Assembly (NCBI GenBank): GCA_016744395.1
Contig: JADGEK010000006.1
Span: 2,706-55,061, forward strand
Direction: 5' to 3'
Origin: Gammaproteobacteria bacterium
GTDB lineage: Bacteria > Pseudomonadota > Gammaproteobacteria > GRL18
Length of the DNA stretch: 52,356 nt
The position numbers were made by a program, and so were the translations under genes. The notes under the pieces are model-generated. The model did no database searches. It was given only the letters and a program-made list of their open reading frames with translations, and was not told the origin of the DNA. Positions 45,976 through 52,356 of the stretch are shown piece by piece; within the stretch, counting starts at the first letter, position 1, and each line of letters begins with the position of its first letter.

Positions 45976-48207
45976 ATGTCGTATTTGTATTTTAGCAAAA
46001 AATTATTTCCAGCTTTATTAGTAGGTACTTCCACTCTAAGCCCCTCTCTTCTATTAGCAGAAGATTTAGGCACCATCAGTGTACAATCCACAACCATTGA
46101 TGATCGATTTGAAAATAAACGAGACGAACCATCCAGTATTGGATTTATTTCTGGTGCTGAAATTGATAAAGATCGCCCTAAAAATATCCAGGAAATGCTG
46201 AGACGCATTCCTGGTATTACCACAGAATATACAAATGGTGACTCACTGAAAATTCACATTCGTGGTGTTGAAAATCAGGTATTTATGGGAGAACGTCCTG
46301 GTGTTGCCGTTGTTATCGATGGTGTGCCAGTTTTTGAAAGAACGGGTAAGGTGAATATTGATCTGGATAATATTGAATCCATTAAAGTCATCAAAGGCGG
46401 TGCATCTTATCTATTTGGTGATGATGCTTTAGGTGGTGCAGTCATCATCACTACTAAACGAGGTGCAGATAATGCAGGATATAGAGTTGATGTAGAAACA
46501 GGATCATTTAATAGTTATAAAGGCCTTGCAAGAGCTGGTTTTGAAAATGAGCAGGCTAATGGTCATATTCAGATTTCACGTCGTGAAACTGATGGTTATT
46601 ATGATGATTCTGATTCCAAGGCTGATTATGTCAATGGTAAATTACAATATTACTTTGATGACACCAGTGATATAACCTTTGGTATGGAAGCTTCTGAGCG
46701 TGAAAAAGGCAGTCATGGTACCGTTACGGGTAAAACTGCAGCAAAAGAGGATCCAAAGAGTAATGATACCAGTGCATACAATGATTACGCCAATAACTAT
46801 GATGTGGATTTATTAAAAGTCTTTGCGACTTATTCAAAAGATTTTGGTTCAAGTAATTTAATGCTCAATACTTATCAGTTTAGTGATGAAACAAGATTTG
46901 ACTCCGATCCAATTAATGATGACCCAACTCGCTATTCTTATGATAATGATTATGAGCAGGTGCAACGAGGTATTAAATCTGAATTTCGTATGGATGGTAC
47001 AACCATAGCCTGGATGGCTGGTATGGATCTCAGAGATAATAGTTATGACAATAAAGTTATCATTCAAAATAATGATGATGTAAGAGTGTATGGCAGAGGC
47101 AGACCCTGGCAGCCTCCAGTAGGTTATGTTTGGGAGGATAATGAAACAGATGAAGATGTCAGGGCTTTTTATGGAGAGTTGAAGTATAAAGCCACCGATA
47201 AGCTAATTCTTAGTTTCAATGCCCGAAATGATTATATTGAACTGGACTATACAGATAATCTTGATTCTACAGGGGATGGGGATGAAGATTTTAATGTAAA
47301 TTCATATCGTCTGGGTGGCAACTATGCCATCAGAGATAACTTAGATGTTTATGCCAGTGCCTCTACTGGTTTCAGAACACCAACGGTTGCTCAACTTTTT
47401 ACTGGCAGTAGTCGTCCTGATCGAAAAATAGATGCTAATCCCGATCTGGATCCAGAAGAATCAATCAATATCGAGCTCGGTTTTAGAATGAGCACCAGCT
47501 TATTCAATAATTTACATGATATTGACGTGTCAATCTTCCAAATTGATAGAGATGATTATATACAAGGAACCGCTGGACAATATACGACAAATACCGCTAG
47601 AGATAACGTCTATGATAATGTGGGTGATGTTAGAAATCGAGGCTTCGAATTAGCAATCAATAGTGACTATAGTAAAAAAATCTCATGGGATATTGCTTAT
47701 ACCTATCTGGATGCAAAGTATGAGAGCTATGATAATTTCTATCTGAAAACAGGTGGAAGTTTTGCTACCTGTCCTCCAGGAACCTATGTCGGTGGTGTTG
47801 GTTGTTTAACTCATTATGATAATGGAGACAATTACGTACCCCGCACTCCAGAACATACTGTGAATGCGATTCTGCGTATACGCCCAGCATCACATTGGAC
47901 AATTTCCACAGAAATGCAAGCACAATCCAGTTATTATGCTGATGAAATTAATCAGGAAGAAATTGGTGGACGTGCAGTATTCAATATTTGGGCTGATTAT
48001 AATCACCGTATCGGTAACGCTGACTGGTCGTTCTTTGCAAGAATCGATAATATCTTTGATCGTGATTACTATAATACCGCACGAGGTTATCAAGACAGTC
48101 AAGACGATCCTTCTGAACCAGGATACGGTGTCTATGATGGTGAAGATCTTTCTCTGGTTGCCAATCCTGGCATTGTTTTTTCTACAGGTTTAACTGTTAG
48201 ATTTTAA
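45976..48207 (+). CDS. TonB-dependent outer membrane receptor
   Basis: This 743-residue protein has a signal peptide and a TonB-box-like start (LGTISVQST). The plug domain has EMLRRIPGITTEYTNGD and IHIRGVENQVFMGERPGVAV, then DGVPVFERTGKVNIDLDNIE and GASYLFGDDALGGAVIITTK. A 22-strand barrel follows and ends in LTVRF with the terminal Phe expected for BAM insertion. It takes up a metal complex, siderophore, heme-like molecule or vitamin with TonB energy. The ligand cannot be read. It is the first gene of a four-gene operon: 61 bases separate it from the next gene, and the others overlap. Confidence 0.94.
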   Translation: MSYLYFSKKLFPALLVGTSTLSPSLLLAEDLGTISVQSTTIDDRFENKRDEPSSIGFISGAEIDKDRPKNIQEMLRRIPGITTEYTNGDSLKIHIRGVENQVFMGERPGVAVVIDGVPVFERTGKVNIDLDNIESIKVIKGGASYLFGDDALGGAVIITTKRGADNAGYRVDVETGSFNSYKGLARAGFENEQANGHIQISRRETDGYYDDSDSKADYVNGKLQYYFDDTSDITFGMEASEREKGSHGTVTGKTAAKEDPKSNDTSAYNDYANNYDVDLLKVFATYSKDFGSSNLMLNTYQFSDETRFDSDPINDDPTRYSYDNDYEQVQRGIKSEFRMDGTTIAWMAGMDLRDNSYDNKVIIQNNDDVRVYGRGRPWQPPVGYVWEDNETDEDVRAFYGELKYKATDKLILSFNARNDYIELDYTDNLDSTGDGDEDFNVNSYRLGGNYAIRDNLDVYASASTGFRTPTVAQLFTGSSRPDRKIDANPDLDPEESINIELGFRMSTSLFNNLHDIDVSIFQIDRDDYIQGTAGQYTTNTARDNVYDNVGDVRNRGFELAINSDYSKKISWDIAYTYLDAKYESYDNFYLKTGGSFATCPPGTYVGGVGCLTHYDNGDNYVPRTPEHTVNAILRIRPASHWTISTEMQAQSSYYADEINQEEIGGRAVFNIWADYNHRIGNADWSFFARIDNIFDRDYYNTARGYQDSQDDPSEPGYGVYDGEDLSLVANPGIVFSTGLTVRF

Positions 48208-48268
48208 TTAACCTTTGTTAGCTCTGCCAATGGGTACTGAAATGATTGGCAGAGATGAGGCACACTCT

Positions 48269-49147
48269 ATGCAAATTAAAGCAAAAACTGCTGTACTGTT
48301 CTTTTTAGGAACATTCAGCATCAGCCATCTGGCCTATGCAGAATTACTTTGGAATCCAAAGCCTGTAGAAAAAGTTGTATCAAAACCAAAATCATCAAAT
48401 GGTGGGCATGCAGGTCATCAACAAAATCGATCAAAAGAAAAAGCCTTTTATCTTGAAGACAATCAAAATTCAACTGCTCAATATATTACACCCGCACTGG
48501 AAGTCCTCCCACTGACCGCTGAAGAAAAAAGTAATAAATATATCCTGCCCAAAACTGGAATGGATAATTATCATGCACTGGTGGCTGAGCGAAAAACAGA
48601 GACAACGCATGAATCAGCCTTAAGATATCCTTATATGCGTGGTAAACCATCGGGACATAGTCCTGATAAATTAATCTCGGATAATAAATTACCTTTGGAA
48701 ATTGTGCCTGAGCCAATGATTCGTGAACACTGGCGTTTTTATAGCAGTAATAAACACGACTATAAAATTTTATTTGAAAAAAAACCATTGAAAGATACCT
48801 GGGTTATTTTACAAACCAGTAACGGTTCAAAGATGGATGCAAAAACTGATAGTAATGGACAAGTCAATTTTACCTTACCAGAAGATTTTATAGACATTAA
48901 CCCTGGTAGACGAGCCAATAAGCCTGCTGAATTTATTTTACGTACGGTACATATATCTGATGGTATGACCTATAAAACCAATTTCACAGCCCCCTACTCT
49001 GTGAATCCATCACATTGGAAGTCAAATTTGGGTGGCATTTTATCTCTCTCAGTCGGATTTCTTTCAGGCATCGTTATTATGAGAAGACATAATAAAAAAA
49101 CAAATGAAGAAAAGAAAAATAAAAAAAATTCAAGGAGACAATCATGA
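48269..49147 (+). CDS. Membrane-anchored periplasmic protein of the TonB operon (DUF4198-like)
   Basis: This 292-residue protein has a signal peptide (FFLGTFSISHLAYA), a His/Lys-rich linker containing GGHAGHQQ and a large periplasmic part. It ends in a C-terminal helix (about 252-271) with a very basic cytoplasmic tail. The domain TDSNGQVNFTLPEDF to FILRTVHISDG resembles DUF4198-type proteins linked to metal uptake, but the match is weak. The start chosen has GAGG eight bases before it; a TTG further upstream in frame has no site and no signal peptide. It overlaps the next gene by four bases. Confidence 0.72.
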   Translation: MQIKAKTAVLFFLGTFSISHLAYAELLWNPKPVEKVVSKPKSSNGGHAGHQQNRSKEKAFYLEDNQNSTAQYITPALEVLPLTAEEKSNKYILPKTGMDNYHALVAERKTETTHESALRYPYMRGKPSGHSPDKLISDNKLPLEIVPEPMIREHWRFYSSNKHDYKILFEKKPLKDTWVILQTSNGSKMDAKTDSNGQVNFTLPEDFIDINPGRRANKPAEFILRTVHISDGMTYKTNFTAPYSVNPSHWKSNLGGILSLSVGFLSGIVIMRRHNKKTNEEKKNKKNSRRQS

Positions 49148-50157
49148 ACTTAACGATTATAAGAAGACTGGTTCAGATTATTGCCTTTATTGTGATGGTC
49201 TATGGTATTGGACTGGGTGGTTATTATCTCGCTGATAAATTTAGCAGTAGCCTCCCTGCACTGGCATGTGCCTATGATTTACAGACAGCTGATCATTGTT
49301 CGCTGATTTCTTTTCAGCACCAAATGGATCATCGGGCAGCTCCAGTACTCTCATCAGGCGGCTCAATAATGGAAGCCTTTTTACCAACGTTAATCACACT
49401 GGGTACCTTTTCCGTTCTTTTAATTGTCTTGAGTAAAGCATTTTGTGGATGGATTTGTCCTCTGGGATTTTTTCAGGAAGTATTAAATATTATTGGACAG
49501 AAACTGGGATTGCAACAAACAAATTCCTTAAGTAAAGAGACAACCGCCAAGACACGTCCTGTTAAATGGTTAATGATGATCTTTCTTTTATTTGTTTTTC
49601 CATTATTAGCGGGTTTTGGTGCAGTGGGACATGAATTAGGTGATCCCTTTTGCCGCATTTGTCCAAGTCGCATATTAACCACTCTGGCAACAGGAGATCC
49701 CAAGGAACTGGTCGTTGATACCAGTACCATGGGCTATTTGATCATATCGGTACTTGGCACCTTTCTCTTTGGCATAATGATGTCTATAGGGCTGATGGTT
49801 CGCCAGCCTTTTTGTCGAATCTGTCCTATGCTGGCACTGAATACTCTCTTTAAAAAGATTGGTCTGGTCAGATTAGTCAAAGAAGCTAAACCACGCTGTG
49901 TTAAATGTGGCTTATGTGCAAAAGCATGTCCTATGGATATTCATGAAATTCATACGGATATGGAAAATAAAGATGTTATTTACCCAGACTGTACTCTATG
50001 TGGTCGATGTGTGGAATTTTGTCCAGATAAAGATGTACTCAAAATGAAGTATGCATTTTTTCCAATTCTTTCAGCTGATCCCGCTTATTTTAAGAAGCGT
50101 AAAAAAGCTCAGACTCAATGGGAAAAAATCACTTTATTGGGTAGTAAGAAGAAATGA
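49144..50157 (+). CDS. NapH/CcoG-like membrane polyferredoxin
   Basis: This 337-residue inner-membrane protein has about four helices. Two CxxCxxCxxxC clusters for [4Fe-4S] centres lie at cysteines 252/255/258/262 and 283/286/289/293. It also has a membrane CxxxCP (101-105, CGWICPLGFF) and two CxxCP motifs (170-173 and 224-227). This is the NapH/NosR-C/CcoG pattern, which moves electrons across or along the membrane to a periplasmic partner. The partner is probably another product of this operon. Its start and stop overlap both neighbours by four bases, and AGGAG precedes it, so the genes are tightly coupled. Confidence 0.92.
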   Translation: MNLTIIRRLVQIIAFIVMVYGIGLGGYYLADKFSSSLPALACAYDLQTADHCSLISFQHQMDHRAAPVLSSGGSIMEAFLPTLITLGTFSVLLIVLSKAFCGWICPLGFFQEVLNIIGQKLGLQQTNSLSKETTAKTRPVKWLMMIFLLFVFPLLAGFGAVGHELGDPFCRICPSRILTTLATGDPKELVVDTSTMGYLIISVLGTFLFGIMMSIGLMVRQPFCRICPMLALNTLFKKIGLVRLVKEAKPRCVKCGLCAKACPMDIHEIHTDMENKDVIYPDCTLCGRCVEFCPDKDVLKMKYAFFPILSADPAYFKKRKKAQTQWEKITLLGSKKK

Positions 50158-50879
50158 TGGATAGTCTTACTCTGGGTTTTTCTGCGGCATTATTTATGGG
50201 ACTGGCCTTTGGTGCTGGTCCCTGTAATATCACCTGCTTGCCCTATTTAGGTCCTGTTTTTTTGGGGCAGGAAAATAATAATATGAAAACGTCCTGGCAG
50301 ACGATTATTCCTTTCTCAATGGGACGATTAACAGGCTATACTATTTTAGGAACGATTGCCGGGGCTTTTGGACTGGCTGCGACTCAATGGATTGAACAAG
50401 GGATTGCAGGACAAGTGCTTGGCATTGCTACCATCCTTGTTGGCTTGTATTTACTTTTGGGGGCCTATTCAAATAAGAAAACATGTGCTTCTCATCATGC
50501 AGTTAATAAAGTCGAGGCCCAGCCAATTATTTTTAGTCCAGTGGAACCGCCTAAAAAAGAAAAAAAATCAAGGATCTATTTAACAATGAGTTTATTTTCA
50601 ATGGGTGCAGGTATGGCACTTAATCCATGCATTCCTCTGGTGACAATTCTTACGGTAGCAGCTTCGATGGCCACACCAATCGATGGTGCGAGATTAGGCA
50701 TTGCATTTGGCTTGGGAGCAGTTGTTATTCCCACTTTATTTTTTGGTTTTGCGATTGCTTATTTTAGCCAACAAATCAAAGGACATTTAAATCAATGGGG
50801 CAAGAAGTTGGAACGTCTCTCAGGCTTTATGTTGATTTTCCTTGGTATATCAACAAGCTTAGGATGGGTTCAAGTATAG
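50154..50879 (+). CDS. CcdA/DsbD-beta-like thiol-disulfide membrane protein
   Basis: This 241-residue protein has six helices in two halves. Each half begins with a Pro-Cys pair: GAGPCNITCLPYLGP (Cys24, Cys28) and GMALNPCIPLV (Cys159). This matches CcdA/DsbD, where the two cysteines carry reducing power from thioredoxin to periplasmic thiols. Sequences of this type are often labelled sulfite exporter TauE family, which here would be wrong. It is the last gene of the operon. Its mRNA then runs into a fragment of a hydrolase gene. It could keep a periplasmic metal carrier reduced. Confidence 0.85.
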   Translation: MMDSLTLGFSAALFMGLAFGAGPCNITCLPYLGPVFLGQENNNMKTSWQTIIPFSMGRLTGYTILGTIAGAFGLAATQWIEQGIAGQVLGIATILVGLYLLLGAYSNKKTCASHHAVNKVEAQPIIFSPVEPPKKEKKSRIYLTMSLFSMGAGMALNPCIPLVTILTVAASMATPIDGARLGIAFGLGAVVIPTLFFGFAIAYFSQQIKGHLNQWGKKLERLSGFMLIFLGISTSLGWVQV

Positions 50880-50887
50880 ATAAAACG

Positions 50888-50965
50888 GTCCATATGAGTG
50901 AGCATCATTTTTCAGGCTTTTTCCCTTTCGCTGACTCTGATGCTCTCATGCAAGGCAGTCTTTTT
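50888..50965 (+). pseudogene. Fragment of a second secreted MBL hydrolase gene
   Basis: Over the first 48 bases this stretch is identical at 42 positions to 45120-45167 inside the intact hydrolase gene. In the same frame it still encodes TVHMSEHHFSGFFPF against VVHMGDHHFSGFFPF. After that, similarity continues patchily (CATG...GTCTT) and seems to need a short insertion. No start, no HxHxDH site and no C-terminal metal ligands remain. It is the remnant of a paralogous hydrolase gene that once followed the TonB operon. Confidence 0.7.
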
Positions 50966-50966
50966 A

Positions 50967-51410
50967 TTATGCCTTTGAAATAGTATATTTCAGAATTTCC
51001 ACGACTTGTTCTGGACTTGTTGCCCACGCCATTGCAGAGGCATCAACTTCTTTTAATGGATGAATGATGTCTTCAGAATGAAGTGTAATGTAAGGCGTAT
51101 TTATAGCTGAACAATAACCTGCATCAAATGCAGCATTCCATTGTTTATACTTATCACCAAAACGCACCACAGCCAGATCACATTTTGCGAGCAAAGTTTT
51201 TATTCTAATGGCATTGACCTTGGCTGATTTATGGTCACGCCAAAAGTGACTCTCTTCTGTGCCCAGTAAATCACCTGCGCTATCACTGGCTTCATGATTG
51301 GTCACTGCCGATGTAAAAACAGTGGGTAAATCATGTGCCTTACAGCCCTCAATAATTTTCTCTCTCCAATCGGAATGTATTTCACCAGACAAATAAATAT
51401 TCCACATCAT
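50967..51410 (-). CDS. YtoQ family protein
   Basis: This 147-residue protein matches the YtoQ family: it begins WNIYLSGEIHSDWREKI, then has AVTNHEASDSAGDLLG, AIRIKTLLAKCDLAVVRFGD and KYKQWNAAFDAGYCSAINTP, and ends HPLKEVDASAMAW. The fold is that of nucleoside 2-deoxyribosyltransferases, but the function in bacteria is not established. The ATG used has AGGA eight bases before it and gives the same length as the Bacillus protein; twelve codons upstream in frame lack a site. The gene overlaps the edge of the hydrolase fragment. Confidence 0.87.
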   Translation of the reverse strand: MMWNIYLSGEIHSDWREKIIEGCKAHDLPTVFTSAVTNHEASDSAGDLLGTEESHFWRDHKSAKVNAIRIKTLLAKCDLAVVRFGDKYKQWNAAFDAGYCSAINTPYITLHSEDIIHPLKEVDASAMAWATSPEQVVEILKYTISKA

Positions 51411-51566
51411 GACTTGTATCCTGTTGAAATAGGTGTGCATAAGCAACCTATAGTTTAAGTTAATTCCTATAGAACGTGAGTATTCTTAGCTGTGTCACCA
51501 ATTCTATATTTCAAAAAATCATTTTGAAATATAGACTCTTAACAGTGAACCAATAAAAGAAAGTCC

Positions 51567-51641
51567 GTATAAGAGCAAGCCCTGCATTATTTTGCTCGGA
51601 CTTCGTCAAATCACAAAATAATACAGGGCTTGCTCTTATAC
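51567..51641 (-). repeat. 75-nt palindromic element, copy B (unnamed family)
   Basis: Two 27-nt arms (51567-51593 and 51615-51641) pair fully on the minus strand with one G.U around a 21-nt loop. The loop holds the same 19 bases as copy A (GATTTGACGAAGTCCGAGC read on the minus strand) at the same positions, 30-48. The ends are GTAT...ATAC. It lies between two leftward genes and is followed, on the minus strand, by a T-rich stretch (CTTTCTTTTATT), so it could end transcription of the gene to its right. Copy A cannot do this, so termination is not the family function. Confidence 0.85.
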
Positions 51642-51668
51642 TCAGTATTCTCTATTTTTAGATGCACA

Positions 51669-52356
51669 CTAATTAATGGGCACAATAGAATACTTGGGTA
51701 GAAGAAACAGTTCTGATGAAACATCCTGTTGTTTAAAATCCGTTAAAATTCTTGAATACTTCACATTTTCAACTTGCCCCATTTCATCCATCACTTGAAA
51801 CACTAAAGGAAAACCGTATTCCAGATGTTTTTTTGGATAAAACGTATGTCTGACCAAATCACAGGCTTCATGCAGATCAGCTGGGATAAAACGCAATGTA
51901 TCGGCTTGCTGACCTGCTAACACTTGATTAAACTCACCCATTGCAGCAGCAACATCAGGCAGTAAGCCTGGCACGGAAATTACGTTATAACAAAGCTTAT
52001 CATTAACATACAGTTGCTGATGCTGAGTCTTTTTGCCCGCAATAAGAGGAGCCTTCTTATCCGTTGGTAAAGTGGCAGAACGAAGCTTGAGTTCCATGGG
52101 TGATGGTATTGTGACCTCATTCAGTTTAATACTCACTATTTGCTGCTCTTCAGCGCTGACACTGTAAATTATTTTTTTCTCACGGTCATATAGAACAAAA
52201 CCTTGTTCATGTTTAACTGAAGAGCCTTTAGCCTGTTGAGAGTCTTCAGTTGGTAATGAGCCTTCAGCAGATAAAGAGCCTTCAGACTTTATAGAATCAT
52301 CAATACGTAAATACTTATCAGTCACAGTCATAATAACAGGATTTGTGCCACTACCC
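51669..52356 (-). CDS. Conserved hypothetical protein, N-terminus cut by window edge
   Basis: The frame runs open to the right edge; the first in-frame ATG, 25 bases from the edge, has no ribosome binding site. The residues before it (GSGTNPVI) read as normal protein, so the true start lies outside. The visible part has FVLYDREKKIIYSVS and IPSPMELKLRSATL, then YVNDKLCYNVISVPGLLPDV and the Cys-containing HEACDLVRHTFYPKKHLEYG. These recall a gammaproteobacterial family of unknown function. Near its N-terminus it carries four to five imperfect six-residue repeats (type SEGSLS), encoded by an 18-bp tandem repeat. A signal peptide may precede the visible part. Confidence 0.65.
   Translation of the reverse strand, partial: GSGTNPVIMTVTDKYLRIDDSIKSEGSLSAEGSLPTEDSQQAKGSSVKHEQGFVLYDREKKIIYSVSAEEQQIVSIKLNEVTIPSPMELKLRSATLPTDKKAPLIAGKKTQHQQLYVNDKLCYNVISVPGLLPDVAAAMGEFNQVLAGQQADTLRFIPADLHEACDLVRHTFYPKKHLEYGFPLVFQVMDEMGQVENVKYSRILTDFKQQDVSSELFLLPKYSIVPIN
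52222..52311 (-). repeat. 18-bp tandem repeat inside the right-edge gene
   Basis: Five imperfect units of 18 bases, the clearest being GAGCCTTCAGCAGATAAA and GAGCCTTCAGACTTTATA, keep the reading frame. They encode a low-complexity Ser/Glu/Gly linker of six-residue repeats. The number of units could vary between strains. Confidence 0.65.

Noticed and set aside
48215-48268. TTG-initiated longer form of the periplasmic protein
   Set aside because: It lacks a ribosome binding site and would bury the signal peptide.
50154-50879. Sulfite exporter (TauE) label
   Set aside because: The paired Pro-Cys motifs in both halves fit CcdA/DsbD thiol conduits, not TauE.

Overview
The window looks like a chromosomal segment of an A+T-rich gammaproteobacterium. 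The evidence is the gene content and order: hemF, purT, the yoaA-tsaB pair, the glnS-cysS pair next to ppiB-lpxH, mrcB, mutS, and a typical tRNA-Asn. A small secreted Gly/Tyr-rich protein resembles sulfur globule envelope proteins and hints at a sulfur oxidiser, but that rests on one gene. I see no prophage, insertion sequence, CRISPR array or rRNA operon. The window cuts a radical SAM gene at its left edge and a conserved hypothetical gene at its right edge.

Layout. Positions 1-3.3 kb hold ygiQ (partial), a small membrane protein with a flavin reductase, and hemF. Positions 3.4-9.5 kb hold the sulfur-globule-like protein, then a leftward run of TudS-like protein, HlyD adaptor, RND pump and HIT protein. 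Positions 9.7-18 kb hold purT, then a long leftward run: a nuclease-fold protein, yoaA, tsaB, PilZ, DUF350, lytic transglycosylase. A nitroreductase and a diguanylate cyclase lie to the right of that run. Positions 18-25 kb hold a minor pseudopilin, tRNA-Asn with promoter and terminator, a 34-residue membrane peptide, a possible structured RNA, a class II cytochrome c, mutS, and a secreted acidic beta-helix protein behind a three-repeat Pho box. Positions 25-39 kb are housekeeping: DUF938, FemAB-like, PilJ-domain, TPR lipoprotein, PBP1B, a histidine kinase coupled to a membrane protein, cysS, glnS, two cyclophilins and lpxH. Positions 39-44 kb form a signalling island: cyclase-FHA, GAF-MshEN-GspE ATPase, GAF protein. 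Positions 44.5-51 kb carry a secreted metallo-beta-lactamase-fold hydrolase and a four-gene operon: TonB receptor, membrane-anchored periplasmic protein, NapH-like polyferredoxin and CcdA-like thiol conduit. A fragment of a second hydrolase gene trails that operon.

Two things stand out most. First, two 75-nt hairpins 15 kb apart (36831-36905 and, on the other strand, 51567-51641) align without gaps. They share an invariant 19-nt apical segment, while their 25-27 bp stems differ in sequence but keep pairing. They look like a family of structured RNA or palindromic mobile elements that I cannot name. Second, the TonB-receptor/polyferredoxin/CcdA operon brings an outer-membrane uptake gate together with two ways of moving electrons or thiol reducing power into the periplasm. 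That suggests reductive uptake of a metal or cofactor. The flanking intact and broken hydrolase genes suggest the hydrolase belongs to the same system.

Start codons were moved inward from the longest open frame for hemF, purT, the DUF350 gene, the pseudopilin, the PilJ protein, the first cyclophilin, lpxH, the TonB-linked periplasmic protein and YtoQ. The reason was a ribosome binding site, a signal peptide or family length. All functions are inferred from sequence motifs read by eye; no database search was run.
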